Positions 47,859 through 57,336 of a stretch of DNA of 64,000 bases are shown here, one piece after another. The stretch lies in the NCBI RefSeq assembly GCF_003284965.1, contig NZ_QMEW01000008.1, positions 1 through 64,000 on the forward strand, given 5' to 3'. Made by a program: the position numbers and the translations under genes. Each line of letters starts with the position of its first letter. Position 1 is the first letter of the stretch. The notes beneath the pieces were generated by a model. The model was not told the DNA's origin. It saw nothing but the letters and a program-made list of their open reading frames with translations, and searched no databases. This DNA is from Mycolicibacterium sp. GF69 (lineage in GTDB: Bacteria > Actinomycetota > Actinomycetes > Mycobacteriales > Mycobacteriaceae).

Positions 47859-49091
47859 ATGAGCCGACGGGCCGAGATCCCCTCCTTCCTGGCGGATACC
47901 TGGTGGTTCGGTCTCACAGACCGCCTCGACGAGGCCCGATTCCTCAGGCTTGTCACGCAAAGGGCACGACAGGGCTTCACCGCGGCTCAGATCGTGGTCG
48001 GCATCCCGCCCGAGGTTGGGCCGGCCCACCCTTCAGCGTCGAGCCCGGTCGGGCCGGCCTGGGATCTAGATGGCGCGCCCAACGATGCCTACCTGCGGAT
48101 GGCGCAGACGCGGATTGACCTCATGAACCGGCAGGGGCTCGCCGCGATTGTCTACGGCGGCTGGGGGCCACAGATCGACTGGATCGGCCAAGCGCGGATG
48201 ACGGCCTGGTGGCGCCGCATTGTGGACGTGTGCGACCACCTCAACGTCGTCTACTGCTTGACCGGCGAGAGTGACCTCTGGACCTCGTCGCGGGCCGCGC
48301 GCGCGCTGCTTCCTGACCGCTCGACCGACGACCTATTCGGTGCGCGGAGTGGTGTCGCAGCTGTCCCTCGCTATGTTTCAGCGATCGGCCGGCGCCTCGC
48401 GCCCGCGGGCGTCCGCGCACGGCGGCGGGAACGCTGGTCGGCCGTGCTGGCTGATCTCGCCGAGCGCACCGAGCGGCCCATCATCGTGCACACGACATCA
48501 GCGATCGACGGGTTCCAGGCAGTTGACGACCCGACGCCACTCGCGGCCAACACGGTTCAAACCGGGCACGCGCGGAGGTCTGAACCCGAGCTGTGGCGCA
48601 GGCTCCTCGCCTCGCGCGAGAAAAACCCCGGCCGGCCGGTGGTGAACCTGGAGCCGTGGTACGAGGGCATCCGTGGCCAGTTCTGGCTCGAGGACCAGGT
48701 GCGGGCGCTATGGATGAGCGTCGGCGCCGGGGCGCACGCGATCTGTTATGGCGCGCAAGGCGTCTGGAACGTTGGTGACGGCGCGTTCCTGGGGCATTGG
48801 GGCGCGCAGGGCTTCGACCAGGCTATGGGCCTTGCCTCGCCGACCGTCCTCGGCGCGACCTACCGGATGCTGGACGGAATCGGGGCGCTTCGTTGGCCCG
48901 CGGTCGAGGCGACCGTCGCGGGGAAGCGGCTCGTCAAGTTGCGCCGAGCAGAGGGCCGAGGCCGCTTTCTTGAGTACTACCCGGATGCCGCGGACGTTCG
49001 GGTGGGCGCAGAGGGACGCGTATTTAATCCGTTGACCGGGGCGTTCATTGCGGCGCTGCCGCGAACGGGTCAGGTAGTCCTCATGTCGTAG
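47859..49091 (+). CDS. DUF4038 / GH140-like glycoside hydrolase family protein
   Basis: The protein is 410 residues from the ATG at 47859, which follows GAGAGAAGGG; a longer frame runs upstream over the divergent gene's start and is unlikely. The N-terminus (PSFLADTWWFGLTDRLDEAR) and the (beta/alpha)8-like segments AIVYGGWGPQIDW, VYCLTGESDLW and VVNLEPWYEGI match the DUF4038 family. Characterised relatives cleave apiose or galactofuranose-type glycans, with two acidic catalytic residues; candidate acids are the Glu of TGESD and of NLEPWYEG. No signal peptide is seen, which is odd for a glycosidase and suggests a cytosolic trimming, transferase or proofreading role. Confidence 0.75.
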   Translation: MSRRAEIPSFLADTWWFGLTDRLDEARFLRLVTQRARQGFTAAQIVVGIPPEVGPAHPSASSPVGPAWDLDGAPNDAYLRMAQTRIDLMNRQGLAAIVYGGWGPQIDWIGQARMTAWWRRIVDVCDHLNVVYCLTGESDLWTSSRAARALLPDRSTDDLFGARSGVAAVPRYVSAIGRRLAPAGVRARRRERWSAVLADLAERTERPIIVHTTSAIDGFQAVDDPTPLAANTVQTGHARRSEPELWRRLLASREKNPGRPVVNLEPWYEGIRGQFWLEDQVRALWMSVGAGAHAICYGAQGVWNVGDGAFLGHWGAQGFDQAMGLASPTVLGATYRMLDGIGALRWPAVEATVAGKRLVKLRRAEGRGRFLEYYPDAADVRVGAEGRVFNPLTGAFIAALPRTGQVVLMS

Positions 49092-49188
49092 ATGCCGCGG
49101 CGGCCGCGCGTGATGTAGCGGTGCCGAAGCGGCACGACAGCTCAACTTGCCGCGTTGCACACCGGTGCGCGCGAGGGCGCCTCGGAGA

Positions 49189-50457
49189 TCAACCAACACG
49201 CTTCGAACGTGCGAAATCTTCCAGATGATCAGCGGCTGCGGCCACGCACTCGGTCGATTTGCTCACTTGAGTGGCGAGTTCGCGGGCGCGGCTGACATAT
49301 TGCGGGCCAAGGATCGTCCGTAGGTCCGTCATCAGCGTTTCCTGGGTCGTGCTCGAAAGGCTGCGGGTGGTGCCCACCTTCAGTCGTTTGACGCGTGCCC
49401 CCCAGAGTGTTTGATCCAGGTCGGTTGACAGTATCAACTGCGGCACTGCGGCACGCAGACCTATTGCCGTCGTACCCACGCCACCGTGGTGCACAACCGC
49501 ACGGCACATGGGGAAGATAGCTGCGTAATTTGCAGCGCCGACCACCTTGACGTGTTCCAGATCTTGGGCGTCGCCGAAGTCACTCCACCCGGCGCACACC
49601 AACGCCCGCTCGCCTAACTGCGCGCAGACTGCGCTGATCATCGCCAGCGTCTCGGCCGGAGATGTCATCGACAGGCTGCCGAAGCCGAAGAAAACTGGCG
49701 GTGCTCCCGCGACGATCCACGACGCGGCCTCTTCGTCCGCATCTGTTGGCAACTCCATCGTCAGCGCACCAACAAAAGGCCGTTGAGCAGCGAAATTCGA
49801 CCACTCGGCCGCCAACCCGGGAAAAAACACTTCGTCATAGGCTTGAATTTCCATCGATCCGCTCTCGGTGACCCGCCGAGGGGAGGGGGCCGTGGCCTCA
49901 GGTAGGCCTAGTTCACGGCGCTGCGCGTCCTCAGCCTTCTTGATGACACGCCAATTCAGCCACTCGTGCACCGTCATCGCGGCGCGAGTCAGCGGCGGCG
50001 GCAGCGAGGGCACGAAGCGGCCGTTCGCCCGAATCGGAAAATAATGAAGTGTGGCGAACGGAATTGCGTGATGTTCCGCAACGTTGGCAGCCGGCTCCTC
50101 AAAAACCAATCCACTGACCAGGAGGTCGGCGCCCTCCGCCAGCGGGGTCAATGTCGCACTCATCTCCGCCCAGCACTTCCTCCGAGGCTCCCAAACCTCG
50201 CGCCAGGCCTTGACCAACTCCTGAAAGTTCCAGAAGTTGCCAAAAAAATGCCTCCAGAAGCTGTGGTGCGCATCCAGCAAGGCCTGCAAATCCGGCCCAT
50301 ACGGGACGGCCGCCACCCCCGCTGCCTCGGCCAAGCCGATCAAGTCAGCCGGGACTGCCATGTGTACCTCGTGGCCCCTGGCCAGCAGCTCACGGCCGAC
50401 GGCGACGGAGGGCTCGACATCGCCGCGCGATCCATAACACGCCAGCACGAATTTCAT
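49189..50457 (-). CDS. MGT/GPL Gtf-type glycosyltransferase (paralogue 2)
   Basis: This 422-residue GT-B enzyme begins MKFVLACYGSRGDVEPSVAV. The donor-site block VVHHGGVGTTAIGLRAAVPQ is followed by DLDQTLWGARVKRLKVG, so the Asp-Gln sugar-binding pair is kept. It ends AADHLEDFARSKRVG, the same tail as the other copies. It is alone on the minus strand and diverges from the membrane acyltransferase over about 209 bp. It presumably adds one sugar of the glycan; donor and acceptor are unknown. Confidence 0.88.
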   Translation of the reverse strand: MKFVLACYGSRGDVEPSVAVGRELLARGHEVHMAVPADLIGLAEAAGVAAVPYGPDLQALLDAHHSFWRHFFGNFWNFQELVKAWREVWEPRRKCWAEMSATLTPLAEGADLLVSGLVFEEPAANVAEHHAIPFATLHYFPIRANGRFVPSLPPPLTRAAMTVHEWLNWRVIKKAEDAQRRELGLPEATAPSPRRVTESGSMEIQAYDEVFFPGLAAEWSNFAAQRPFVGALTMELPTDADEEAASWIVAGAPPVFFGFGSLSMTSPAETLAMISAVCAQLGERALVCAGWSDFGDAQDLEHVKVVGAANYAAIFPMCRAVVHHGGVGTTAIGLRAAVPQLILSTDLDQTLWGARVKRLKVGTTRSLSSTTQETLMTDLRTILGPQYVSRARELATQVSKSTECVAAAADHLEDFARSKRVG

Positions 50458-50666
50458 TTGCCGATCAGAGCCTTTCGCTTCCGTGGCATCTTCTGCGAAA
50501 AGAAGTGCGAGCTTGCCGCTCCCCCGCTCAGCCGCCCGGCAGTGTAACCCGGCGCCGCACTGTCGACACTAAGACAACGGGTTCGAAGCTAGCCAACGCG
50601 TCCACTTTCTGGAATCCACCGTCCCCCGAGGTCACCAATCAGCTCCGGTGCCGCTGGGGTGCAATA

Positions 50667-52898
50667 ATGGCGCGATCTGAGAACGTTCCTTCGCATACCG
50701 TTGGAACCTTGCGCCAAAGTGAGAGCCCTAGCCCCATCGAAATGCCAGCAGGTCAGAGCCCGCCAAAGCAAGGATTTCGCCCGGATATCGAGGGACTGCG
50801 GGCTGTCGCGGTGCTGGGCGTTGTTTTGTTTCATGCTGGAGTGCCCGGCGTTGGGGGCGGGTACGTCGGTGTAGACGTTTTCTTCGTCATCTCGGGGTTC
50901 CTCATCACAGGGCTGCTGTGGCGCGAAGTGGCCGCCGCCGACACTGTTCGATTACGCCGGTTCTACGGGGCGCGGGCCCGCCGACTGCTGCCGGCCGCGG
51001 CCACAGTCGCCGTCGTGACTGCTCTTGCCTCCGTGGTGCTGTTACCACCGTTGCAGGCTCGGACCGTCATGGGTGATGGTGTCGCCAGCGCGTTGTATGT
51101 CGGCAACTACCGATTCATGCTGCAGGGCGACTACTTCTTCAACGAAATGCCCCTTTCGCCGTTCCTCCATTACTGGTCCTTGGGCGTCGAGGAGCAGTTC
51201 TACCTGGTGTGGCCAACTTTGATCATCGGGACGGCGTGGTTCATTCGACGTCGACGCAGCAGGACCGATGCGACTTGGACAGAAGGGCACCATCGACGAG
51301 TTCGGCCGCCGCAACGTCCCTACGTGGTGGTTCTCGCATTGGTTGCGGCAGTGTCGTTCGCGGCGTCGCTGTGGGCCACTCACTGGCTGCCGTTGGTGGC
51401 CTTCTATTCGCTACCCACCCGGGCCTGGGAATTGGCAGTCGGGGGGCTGGTCGCCCTCACGGCTGGTCAGTGGCATCGGCTTTCGCCAACGCTGCTCGCG
51501 ATCGCCGGCTGGGGAGGGCTGACCCTGATCGTGTTGGGCTACATCGAATTGAGTGAAACCACGCCCTTTCCGGGTACCGCCGCCCTATTGCCCGTGATTG
51601 GCACGGCGCTCGTAATCGGCGCAGGCTGTGCGGCACATCCGTCCGGATGCGGTCGCCTCCTTGCATTGTCGCCCATGCGTGCAGTCGGTCGAGTGTCGTA
51701 CTCGTGGTATCTGTGGCACTGGCCGGTGTTGCTGCTCGCACCGGCAATGCTAGGTCACTCGCTGGGGCTAGCCGGCAGGTTGTTAGCGGCCCTCGTTTCC
51801 GGTGTTCTGGCTGTGTTGACGCTGGTGCTGATCGAGAATCCGTTGCGATTTGCCGCACCCGTGCGCCGGTCTCCCGTCGGCAGTCTTGCTCTTGGCGGTG
51901 CCGCCACCGCGATCGCCGTCTGTGTTTGCGTGGTGCTATTGGTGGCAATGCCAATTCCGGCCGGCCGTGGCGCCCCAGCTGCGCCGCCGATCGTCACTGC
52001 CTCCCAGAAACCCCCGGGCCCCAACATTGATTCGTACGACGCGGCAGTGCAACACTCGTTCGCCCAGGTGCAGGCCGCTGTCGAGAGATCTGCGAATCTG
52101 AAGGCCGTACCGTCGAATTTGGTGCCGCCGCTTGCCGAGGCGGCCGAACCTTCGGCCACGTTCCTCGAAGGTTGTATGCGCAAGCTGTTTGAAATCCAGC
52201 ACCCTGAATGCGCGACGGGCGACGTTGCCTCGAAGACGACGGTGGCCTTGGTCGGCGACTCGGGCGCAGCGATGTGGGGTCCGGCATTCCAGCAGGTCGC
52301 CGAAGAGCAGCGCTGGCGGCTAGAGACCCTCACCAAAGCGGGCTGCCCCTTTATTGATTTGCCGATCAACTTCCCGGAGCTACGCCGCGAGTTCACCGAA
52401 TGCGAGCAGTGGCGCGATCAGATCATGGACCGGTTGCGCGCTGACCCCCCCGAGCTTGTCGTGGTGAGCATGTGGCGCGGGTACGGGGGCGCATGGGGCA
52501 TCACAGCCTACGACCAAGCGTGGATCGACAGCCTGACCCACCAAGTGCAGCACCTGCGCGACACCGGCGCGAAGGTGTTGGTGCTGGGGCCTATCCCGTT
52601 TTCAGGCTCAGTAGTGCCGATATGCCTTTCCGGTCACCTCGATAACGCGATGGCCTGCTCGCCGCCAACGTCGAGGGCGGTAAACAAAGCCGGCATCGCC
52701 GATGAAATGACCGCCACCAAAGCCGGTGGCGGACAATACGCCGATCTCACCGAGCTCTTCTGCGACGCCGAACGCTGCCCGGTCATTGTAGGCAACATCC
52801 TGGTTTACCCCGACGGGAAGCACGTGACGCGGGAATATTCACGGCTGTTGGCACCGGCGATCGGAGCTTTGGCCGAGCGCGAGCTCGCCCGCAACTAG
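50667..52898 (+). CDS. Membrane acyltransferase OafA/YrhL type with C-terminal SGNH domain
   Basis: This is about 743 residues from the ATG at 50667 (GGGGTG upstream); an internal ATG at 50742 is an alternative. The acyltransferase-3 domain begins FRPDIEGLRAVAVLGVVLFH, with GGYVGVDVFFVISGFLITGL, and spans some ten membrane helices to about residue 430. A periplasmic SGNH hydrolase-like domain follows, with GDSGAAMWG (nucleophile Ser) and YPDGKHVTREYS (Asp-x-x-His). Proteins of this two-domain layout move acetyl or other short acyl groups across the membrane onto surface glycans. GPL loci have a related acetyltransferase (Atf1) without the SGNH part. It likely O-acetylates a sugar of the product. 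Confidence 0.88.
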   Translation: MARSENVPSHTVGTLRQSESPSPIEMPAGQSPPKQGFRPDIEGLRAVAVLGVVLFHAGVPGVGGGYVGVDVFFVISGFLITGLLWREVAAADTVRLRRFYGARARRLLPAAATVAVVTALASVVLLPPLQARTVMGDGVASALYVGNYRFMLQGDYFFNEMPLSPFLHYWSLGVEEQFYLVWPTLIIGTAWFIRRRRSRTDATWTEGHHRRVRPPQRPYVVVLALVAAVSFAASLWATHWLPLVAFYSLPTRAWELAVGGLVALTAGQWHRLSPTLLAIAGWGGLTLIVLGYIELSETTPFPGTAALLPVIGTALVIGAGCAAHPSGCGRLLALSPMRAVGRVSYSWYLWHWPVLLLAPAMLGHSLGLAGRLLAALVSGVLAVLTLVLIENPLRFAAPVRRSPVGSLALGGAATAIAVCVCVVLLVAMPIPAGRGAPAAPPIVTASQKPPGPNIDSYDAAVQHSFAQVQAAVERSANLKAVPSNLVPPLAEAAEPSATFLEGCMRKLFEIQHPECATGDVASKTTVALVGDSGAAMWGPAFQQVAEEQRWRLETLTKAGCPFIDLPINFPELRREFTECEQWRDQIMDRLRADPPELVVVSMWRGYGGAWGITAYDQAWIDSLTHQVQHLRDTGAKVLVLGPIPFSGSVVPICLSGHLDNAMACSPPTSRAVNKAGIADEMTATKAGGGQYADLTELFCDAERCPVIVGNILVYPDGKHVTREYSRLLAPAIGALAERELARN

Positions 52899-52978
52899 CG
52901 ATGTGAAGCCTTTTCTACCAAGGCAATTCGACTGACTATCCCGAATCGAAAATGGCTCGCTGCAGACTCGACTGCTGA

Positions 52979-54244
52979 TCAGCCGACATTCCTGGGGCGC
53001 GCGAAGTTCTCCAGATGATCGGCGGCCATCGTCACGCTCTCCTCGGGTTTGGTCATCCGGGTGGAGATCTCGCGGGCTCGGGCAACATATTGCGGGTTGA
53101 GAATTTTACGCAAGTCCGCGACGAGCGATTGCTGGGTGGTACTCGTAAAGCGCCGCCCCGCGCCAACTTTCAGTCGTTTCAGCTGAGCTGCCCAGATCGA
53201 ACAGGTCGCATCCATCCAGAGGATAAGCGTGGGGACTCCGGCGCGCAGGCCGGCGGCCGTAGTTCCACTGCCACCGTGGTGCACGATTGCGCGGCAGGTA
53301 GGCAAGATCGCCGCGAAATTCACCGCGCCCACCACCTTGACGTGCCCCGAATGTGGGAGGTCGCTGAAGTCGCTCCAGCCGGCGCACACTAACGCCCGTT
53401 CGCCCAACTGCGCACAGGCGGCACTGATTATTGCGAGCGTGGCGGCCGGAGATTCAACCGGGAGGCTGCCGAACCCGAAGAAGATAGGTGGGGTTCCCGC
53501 GGCGATCCACGACAACACCTCCTCATCGGCATCAGTTGGCATCTGCATAGTTATTGCGCCAACGAAGGGCCGTCGACCATCGAATGTCGCCCATTCCGCC
53601 GCTAGCCCGGGAAAGCAAGCCTCGTCATAAGCCTGAATTTCAAGCGACTTGTCACTGATCCGCCGCGGCAAGGGGCCTGTGGTCTTCGGTAGCCCGAGTT
53701 CACGGCGCTGCGCGTCTTCGACCTTCTTCATCGTGCGCCAACTCAGCCAATCGGCTCCCCTTGCTGCCGAGCGCATCAACGGCGCCGGAATGGACGGAAC
53801 TAGCTGGCCGTTTGCCCGCACGGGTACAAAATGGAGCGTGGCCAACGGAATACCGTGATGCTCCGCGACGTTTGCAGCGACCTGCTCGAACCCGAAGCCG
53901 GTAACCAGCACGTCGGCATCCTTCGCCAGCGACATCAGTATCGGGCTCATTTCGACCCCGTACTGCGTGAGGAGTTCCCGAATATCGTGCCACAGGCTGC
54001 TCAGATCCCGAACCCGCCAAGGGTGATGGGCTAGACACGCCCTGAATTTGCGCTGCGCTTCCAGCGGCGCCCGCGAATCCAGCCCACAGGCGACCGCTGC
54101 GAGCCCAGCCGACTCAGCGAAGTCAACCAGGTTGGGCGAGACTGCGAGACAGACTTCGTGTCCTCGGCCCTCCAGCTCGCGACCGACAGCAGCAAATGGC
54201 TCGACATCGCCACGGGTGCCAAAACTTGTCAGCAAGAATTTCAT
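52979..54244 (-). CDS. MGT/GPL Gtf-type glycosyltransferase (paralogue 3), altered donor motif
   Basis: The protein is 421 residues from the ATG at 54244, where the conserved start MKFLLTSFGTRGDVEPFAAV lies; the open frame extends 41 codons upstream without homology. The domain order matches its paralogues, with VHHGGSGTTAAGLRAGVPTL, but the next segment reads WMDATCSIWAAQLKRLKVG where the others have a D-Q pair before the L-W-G-A-Q block. Thus the Asp-Gln that normally grips the donor sugar is replaced by Thr-Cys at the aligned positions. The enzyme may use a different donor or be inactive. It sits 200 bp after a methyltransferase on the same strand. Confidence 0.87.
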   Translation of the reverse strand: MKFLLTSFGTRGDVEPFAAVGRELEGRGHEVCLAVSPNLVDFAESAGLAAVACGLDSRAPLEAQRKFRACLAHHPWRVRDLSSLWHDIRELLTQYGVEMSPILMSLAKDADVLVTGFGFEQVAANVAEHHGIPLATLHFVPVRANGQLVPSIPAPLMRSAARGADWLSWRTMKKVEDAQRRELGLPKTTGPLPRRISDKSLEIQAYDEACFPGLAAEWATFDGRRPFVGAITMQMPTDADEEVLSWIAAGTPPIFFGFGSLPVESPAATLAIISAACAQLGERALVCAGWSDFSDLPHSGHVKVVGAVNFAAILPTCRAIVHHGGSGTTAAGLRAGVPTLILWMDATCSIWAAQLKRLKVGAGRRFTSTTQQSLVADLRKILNPQYVARAREISTRMTKPEESVTMAADHLENFARPRNVG

Positions 54245-54444
54245 CGCAGAGATCCCACCCTCTCGCTGCGCATATCCTGTGAAAGGACGCTGCGGTCTGG
54301 TGTCCCCCGCCAGACCGCTGTAGCATAGCCCACTGACCGCCTTCGGCAGAACCCAGAAGGCCTGCACGACATCCGGAGATGTCAGCGCCGAGAGTTATTG
54401 CTACCCGACCTCAGATGGGTGCGATTCGCCGTTAACGGAATATG

Positions 54445-55212
54445 TCAATCGTTAGCAAAGCAATACATACGCCAACAAAATTCGCCACGCCTCAGGTTCC
54501 GCGCACTGGTCGACAACGCCAGTGAAGATACCCACTTGGGCCCCCCGTTCGTCTCCTGATAGCGGGGAACGTTGCGCTCCAAACCTAATGCGACCTGCTC
54601 ACTGATAACCCTTCCCGACACCTTCCGCATTGGACAATCCTCCAGCTCACGGCCCCAACGAGCAATCTCGTCCCGCCCGTAGCGGACATCGGCGTACAGC
54701 AGGAACCCCCCCGGCCGCAATACTCGCTGAACCTCGCTGAAGAACCGCGGCAGCGCGTAGTAGCTCGACGCCTCAACGTTGACCACGGCATCAAACGATT
54801 CGTCGGGGAACGGCAGATTTTCGGCATCCCCCTGCACGAATTCCAACCCAGGCATTCTGTGGTGACGGCGACAAAACTCCACCCCGCCCGGATTCAGATC
54901 CAGACCCGTATACGTCGCCGGTTTAAACGTCCGAGTCAGATAGGACGCCCCCCCACCGTGCCCACAGGAAACCTCCAGCACGTCTTTTCCGCCAAGGTCG
55001 GCTTGGGTGGCGACCCGGTGGTAGAGCTGGATGCAGTACCGGTTCGTCTCATCGTCGGCTGTCAGCGGTATCGCCATCGGCGGATCTTCTTCATAGCCCA
55101 TGTTGAAGAAGACGAAGTCGTCTTTGGCACTGCGGGTGACCCGAGGATAGTAGTGCTTCGCCAACCACCGCGATGAACCCGCGAACGTGGCGATACGGCT
55201 GGTGACACTCAT
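54445..55212 (-). CDS. Sugar/lipid O-methyltransferase, SAM-dependent (GPL Mtf / Rv2952 type), copy 1
   Basis: This 255-residue class I methyltransferase has motif I VLEVSCGHGGGASYLTR and then LDLNPGGVEFCRRHH, GDAENLPFPDESFDAVVNVEAS and RVLRPGGFLLYADVRY. The family-specific N-terminal block NMGYEEDPPMAIPLTADDE is shared with copy 2 at 60593 and with mycobacterial methyltransferases that act on GPL rhamnose and phthiotriol. GGGAGAAGGAA precedes the ATG. It likely O-methylates a sugar hydroxyl of the glycolipopeptide. Together with two glycosyltransferases and the GAP protein it forms the decoration section of the locus. Confidence 0.88.
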   Translation of the reverse strand: MSVTSRIATFAGSSRWLAKHYYPRVTRSAKDDFVFFNMGYEEDPPMAIPLTADDETNRYCIQLYHRVATQADLGGKDVLEVSCGHGGGASYLTRTFKPATYTGLDLNPGGVEFCRRHHRMPGLEFVQGDAENLPFPDESFDAVVNVEASSYYALPRFFSEVQRVLRPGGFLLYADVRYGRDEIARWGRELEDCPMRKVSGRVISEQVALGLERNVPRYQETNGGPKWVSSLALSTSARNLRRGEFCWRMYCFAND

Positions 55213-55309
55213 ACGGTGTTTCCTTCTCCCGGTTACCCATGGACGCCGTCATCGTAGATGACGTTTTCTGCGCGGAGCTGCCGGTCCGGCCGGGCTCTCA
55301 GTCAGCAGC

Positions 55310-56152
55310 TCAAATGCTGCCGATGCCGACACCTAAGCCACTGGCCACCAGGGCGAGTCCACCGACCCCGAGCATGGCTATCAAGACCTGAGTGCGACGA
55401 GCACGCAGCCAATCATGTAGTACTTGCAGTACAGCTTGGGTTTTCGTCGGCATGACCAGATAGCTGACGAGTGCGATCTCGATGACCGCAAGCATCACGA
55501 CAATGAAGACAACAGAGGCCAACATCTGCGTTCCGAGCCCGGCCCCCGACGGCGCGATAATAGCCATGACATAGACGAGTGTTTCGATTGGCAAGGGTCC
55601 GAGGCCGATCAAGAACGCCACCCATGACGATCCGTTATCCCACGCTCTTCGGACCCGGCCGATCAGTCGTCCAACTGGGGATTTATTCTCCGTAGCCGCA
55701 TCCTGCGCGCGTTCCAGAATTCCCGAAAGTGCGGTCGGGGGATACGAGGACGCGGCTGCACGATGCCGCCCGCGCGGGCGCGGTGAGTCGGGCACCGTGG
55801 ACATCGTCTCGTTCCCTGGCGGCAGCGGTTCCGCCCGCTTGCGCGTCCGCATCAGCGAGCGAACCGTGATGAATACTGCCATCAAGAGCGCAAACGCGCC
55901 CATGCCGATTTGGAAGTGCCGGACGGTCGAATTCGTTGGCAAGCCTTCTGCAAAAGAGTCAAGCTGTGGGGCGCCGTGCAAAACCACCAGCGGAACTAAC
56001 AGGCTCAAAACCCCCACCGAGAAGGCAGCTATCCAAAGGGCAAACAGGTTTTGTACGGGCCGCGGCCGGGAGATCAGGAGGAGGACGACCCCTATTCGCA
56101 CGGGTTCGAAAGCCAGCAAAAACGCCAGCCCTAGCAACGAGCTCCACATCAT
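55310..56152 (-). CDS. GAP-family membrane protein (GPL addressing protein-like)
   Basis: This 280-residue protein has six hydrophobic helices in two sets of three, separated by a cytoplasmic Arg/Pro-rich loop (residues about 105-165). The start MMWSSLLGLAFLLAFEPVRI and the later SWVAFLIGLGPLPIETLVYV are typical of the Sap/GAP family. The founding member, Gap of M. smegmatis, is needed to bring glycopeptidolipids to the cell surface. Its presence beside the glycosyltransferases is the strongest hint that the product is an exported surface glycolipid. Other GAP proteins exist outside GPL loci, so the function remains inferred. Confidence 0.82.
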   Translation of the reverse strand: MMWSSLLGLAFLLAFEPVRIGVVLLLISRPRPVQNLFALWIAAFSVGVLSLLVPLVVLHGAPQLDSFAEGLPTNSTVRHFQIGMGAFALLMAVFITVRSLMRTRKRAEPLPPGNETMSTVPDSPRPRGRHRAAASSYPPTALSGILERAQDAATENKSPVGRLIGRVRRAWDNGSSWVAFLIGLGPLPIETLVYVMAIIAPSGAGLGTQMLASVVFIVVMLAVIEIALVSYLVMPTKTQAVLQVLHDWLRARRTQVLIAMLGVGGLALVASGLGVGIGSI

Positions 56153-56303
56153 CGGAACATTACCGCGACTCTTTGCGAGTTAGCTGATCTAGGTTGGCTG
56201 GCGCACCGTTGCGCGACAGCGCCGATCGGAGCCTGCGGATCGCTGCGCCATCTCATCAATCCGATTCGATTTCACGCCCGATTCGACTGCTAGCATCACG
56301 TCC

Positions 56304-57302
56304 GTGTCTGGCAGCGGGGCCGCGGTGCGGATCGGCATCCTGGGTGCCGCCAGCATTGCACCATTGGTGCTCGTCAAACCGGCGCAAAAAAACCCGGAGG
56401 TCGAGGTCGCCGCAGTCGCGGCACGTGACGCGTCACGTGCCCAAGCCTTCGCCGCGAAACACGGCATCCCTCGTGTGCATGACACCTACGAGGCGCTGAT
56501 CGCCGATCCAGACTTGGATGCCGTCTACGTTCCGCTACCGAACGGCCTGCACGGCAAGTTGACTCGACTGGCAGTTGCCGGGGGTAAGCACGTGCTCTGC
56601 GAGAAGCCCTTCACCGCCAACGCCGCCGAGGCGCGCGAGATCGCCGACCTGGCCGCGAAGTCCGACCGGGTTGTGATGGAGGCATTCCACTACCGGTACC
56701 ATCCGCTGACGCTGCGCGCCGAGGAGATCATCGCGTCCGGCGAGCTGGGCAAGTTGCAGCACGTGGAGGCGGGCCTGTCCTTTCCGCTGCCGAAGTTCTC
56801 CGATATCCGCTACGACTACTCCCTTGCCGGTGGCGCGAACATGGACCTCGGCTGCTATGCGGTCAACATGGTCCGCACCTTCGGCGGTTCGACCCCCGAA
56901 GTCGTTTCGGCACAGGCGAAGCTGCGTGATCCTAAAGTGGACCGCGCCATGACTGCCGACTTGAGGTTCGCGGAAGGACACACGGGACGGATCAAGTGCT
57001 CGATGTGGTCGTCGGATCTGATTCGGTTGGATGCCACCGTGATCGGAGACCGTGGCAGGATGCGTGTGCTGACTCCTTTGGCGCCTTTCCGCCGGCTCAC
57101 CGTCCGGTCAACCGATGGCAAGCGTGTCGAGCGGTTCCCGAAGCGGACCATGCACGAGTACCAACTTGATGCCTTTGCCGCGGCCGTGCTGCGTGGCGAG
57201 CCGCTGAAGACTACGCCCGAAGACGCGGTCGAGAACATGACCGTCATCGATGCGATCTATCGCGCGGCCGGCCTTCCACTTCGTGAGCCGTCTGAGCTCT
57301 GA
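56304..57302 (+). CDS. Gfo/Idh/MocA family NAD(P)-dependent sugar oxidoreductase
   Basis: This 332-residue protein starts at GTG 56304. Its N-terminal Rossmann fold has IGILGAASIAPLVLVK, and the family-defining E-K-P motif occurs as HVLCEKPFTANAAEA. The following MEAFHYRYHPL supplies the usual active-site His/Tyr region, and the C-terminal alpha/beta domain carries the substrate face. These enzymes oxidise or reduce a hydroxyl of a sugar, often at C3. It is convergent with a GMC oxidoreductase 34 bp away, and together they could invert or keto-modify a sugar of the glycan. The substrate is not readable. Confidence 0.85.
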   Translation: MSGSGAAVRIGILGAASIAPLVLVKPAQKNPEVEVAAVAARDASRAQAFAAKHGIPRVHDTYEALIADPDLDAVYVPLPNGLHGKLTRLAVAGGKHVLCEKPFTANAAEAREIADLAAKSDRVVMEAFHYRYHPLTLRAEEIIASGELGKLQHVEAGLSFPLPKFSDIRYDYSLAGGANMDLGCYAVNMVRTFGGSTPEVVSAQAKLRDPKVDRAMTADLRFAEGHTGRIKCSMWSSDLIRLDATVIGDRGRMRVLTPLAPFRRLTVRSTDGKRVERFPKRTMHEYQLDAFAAAVLRGEPLKTTPEDAVENMTVIDAIYRAAGLPLREPSEL

Positions 57303-57336
57303 TCTGTTTCACCAATTGGCAATTGGATGCAGGCGA

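Noticed and set aside
54244..54367. N-terminal extension of glycosyltransferase 3 (41 codons)
   Set aside because: The extension has no counterpart in the other three copies, all of which start at the MKF motif.
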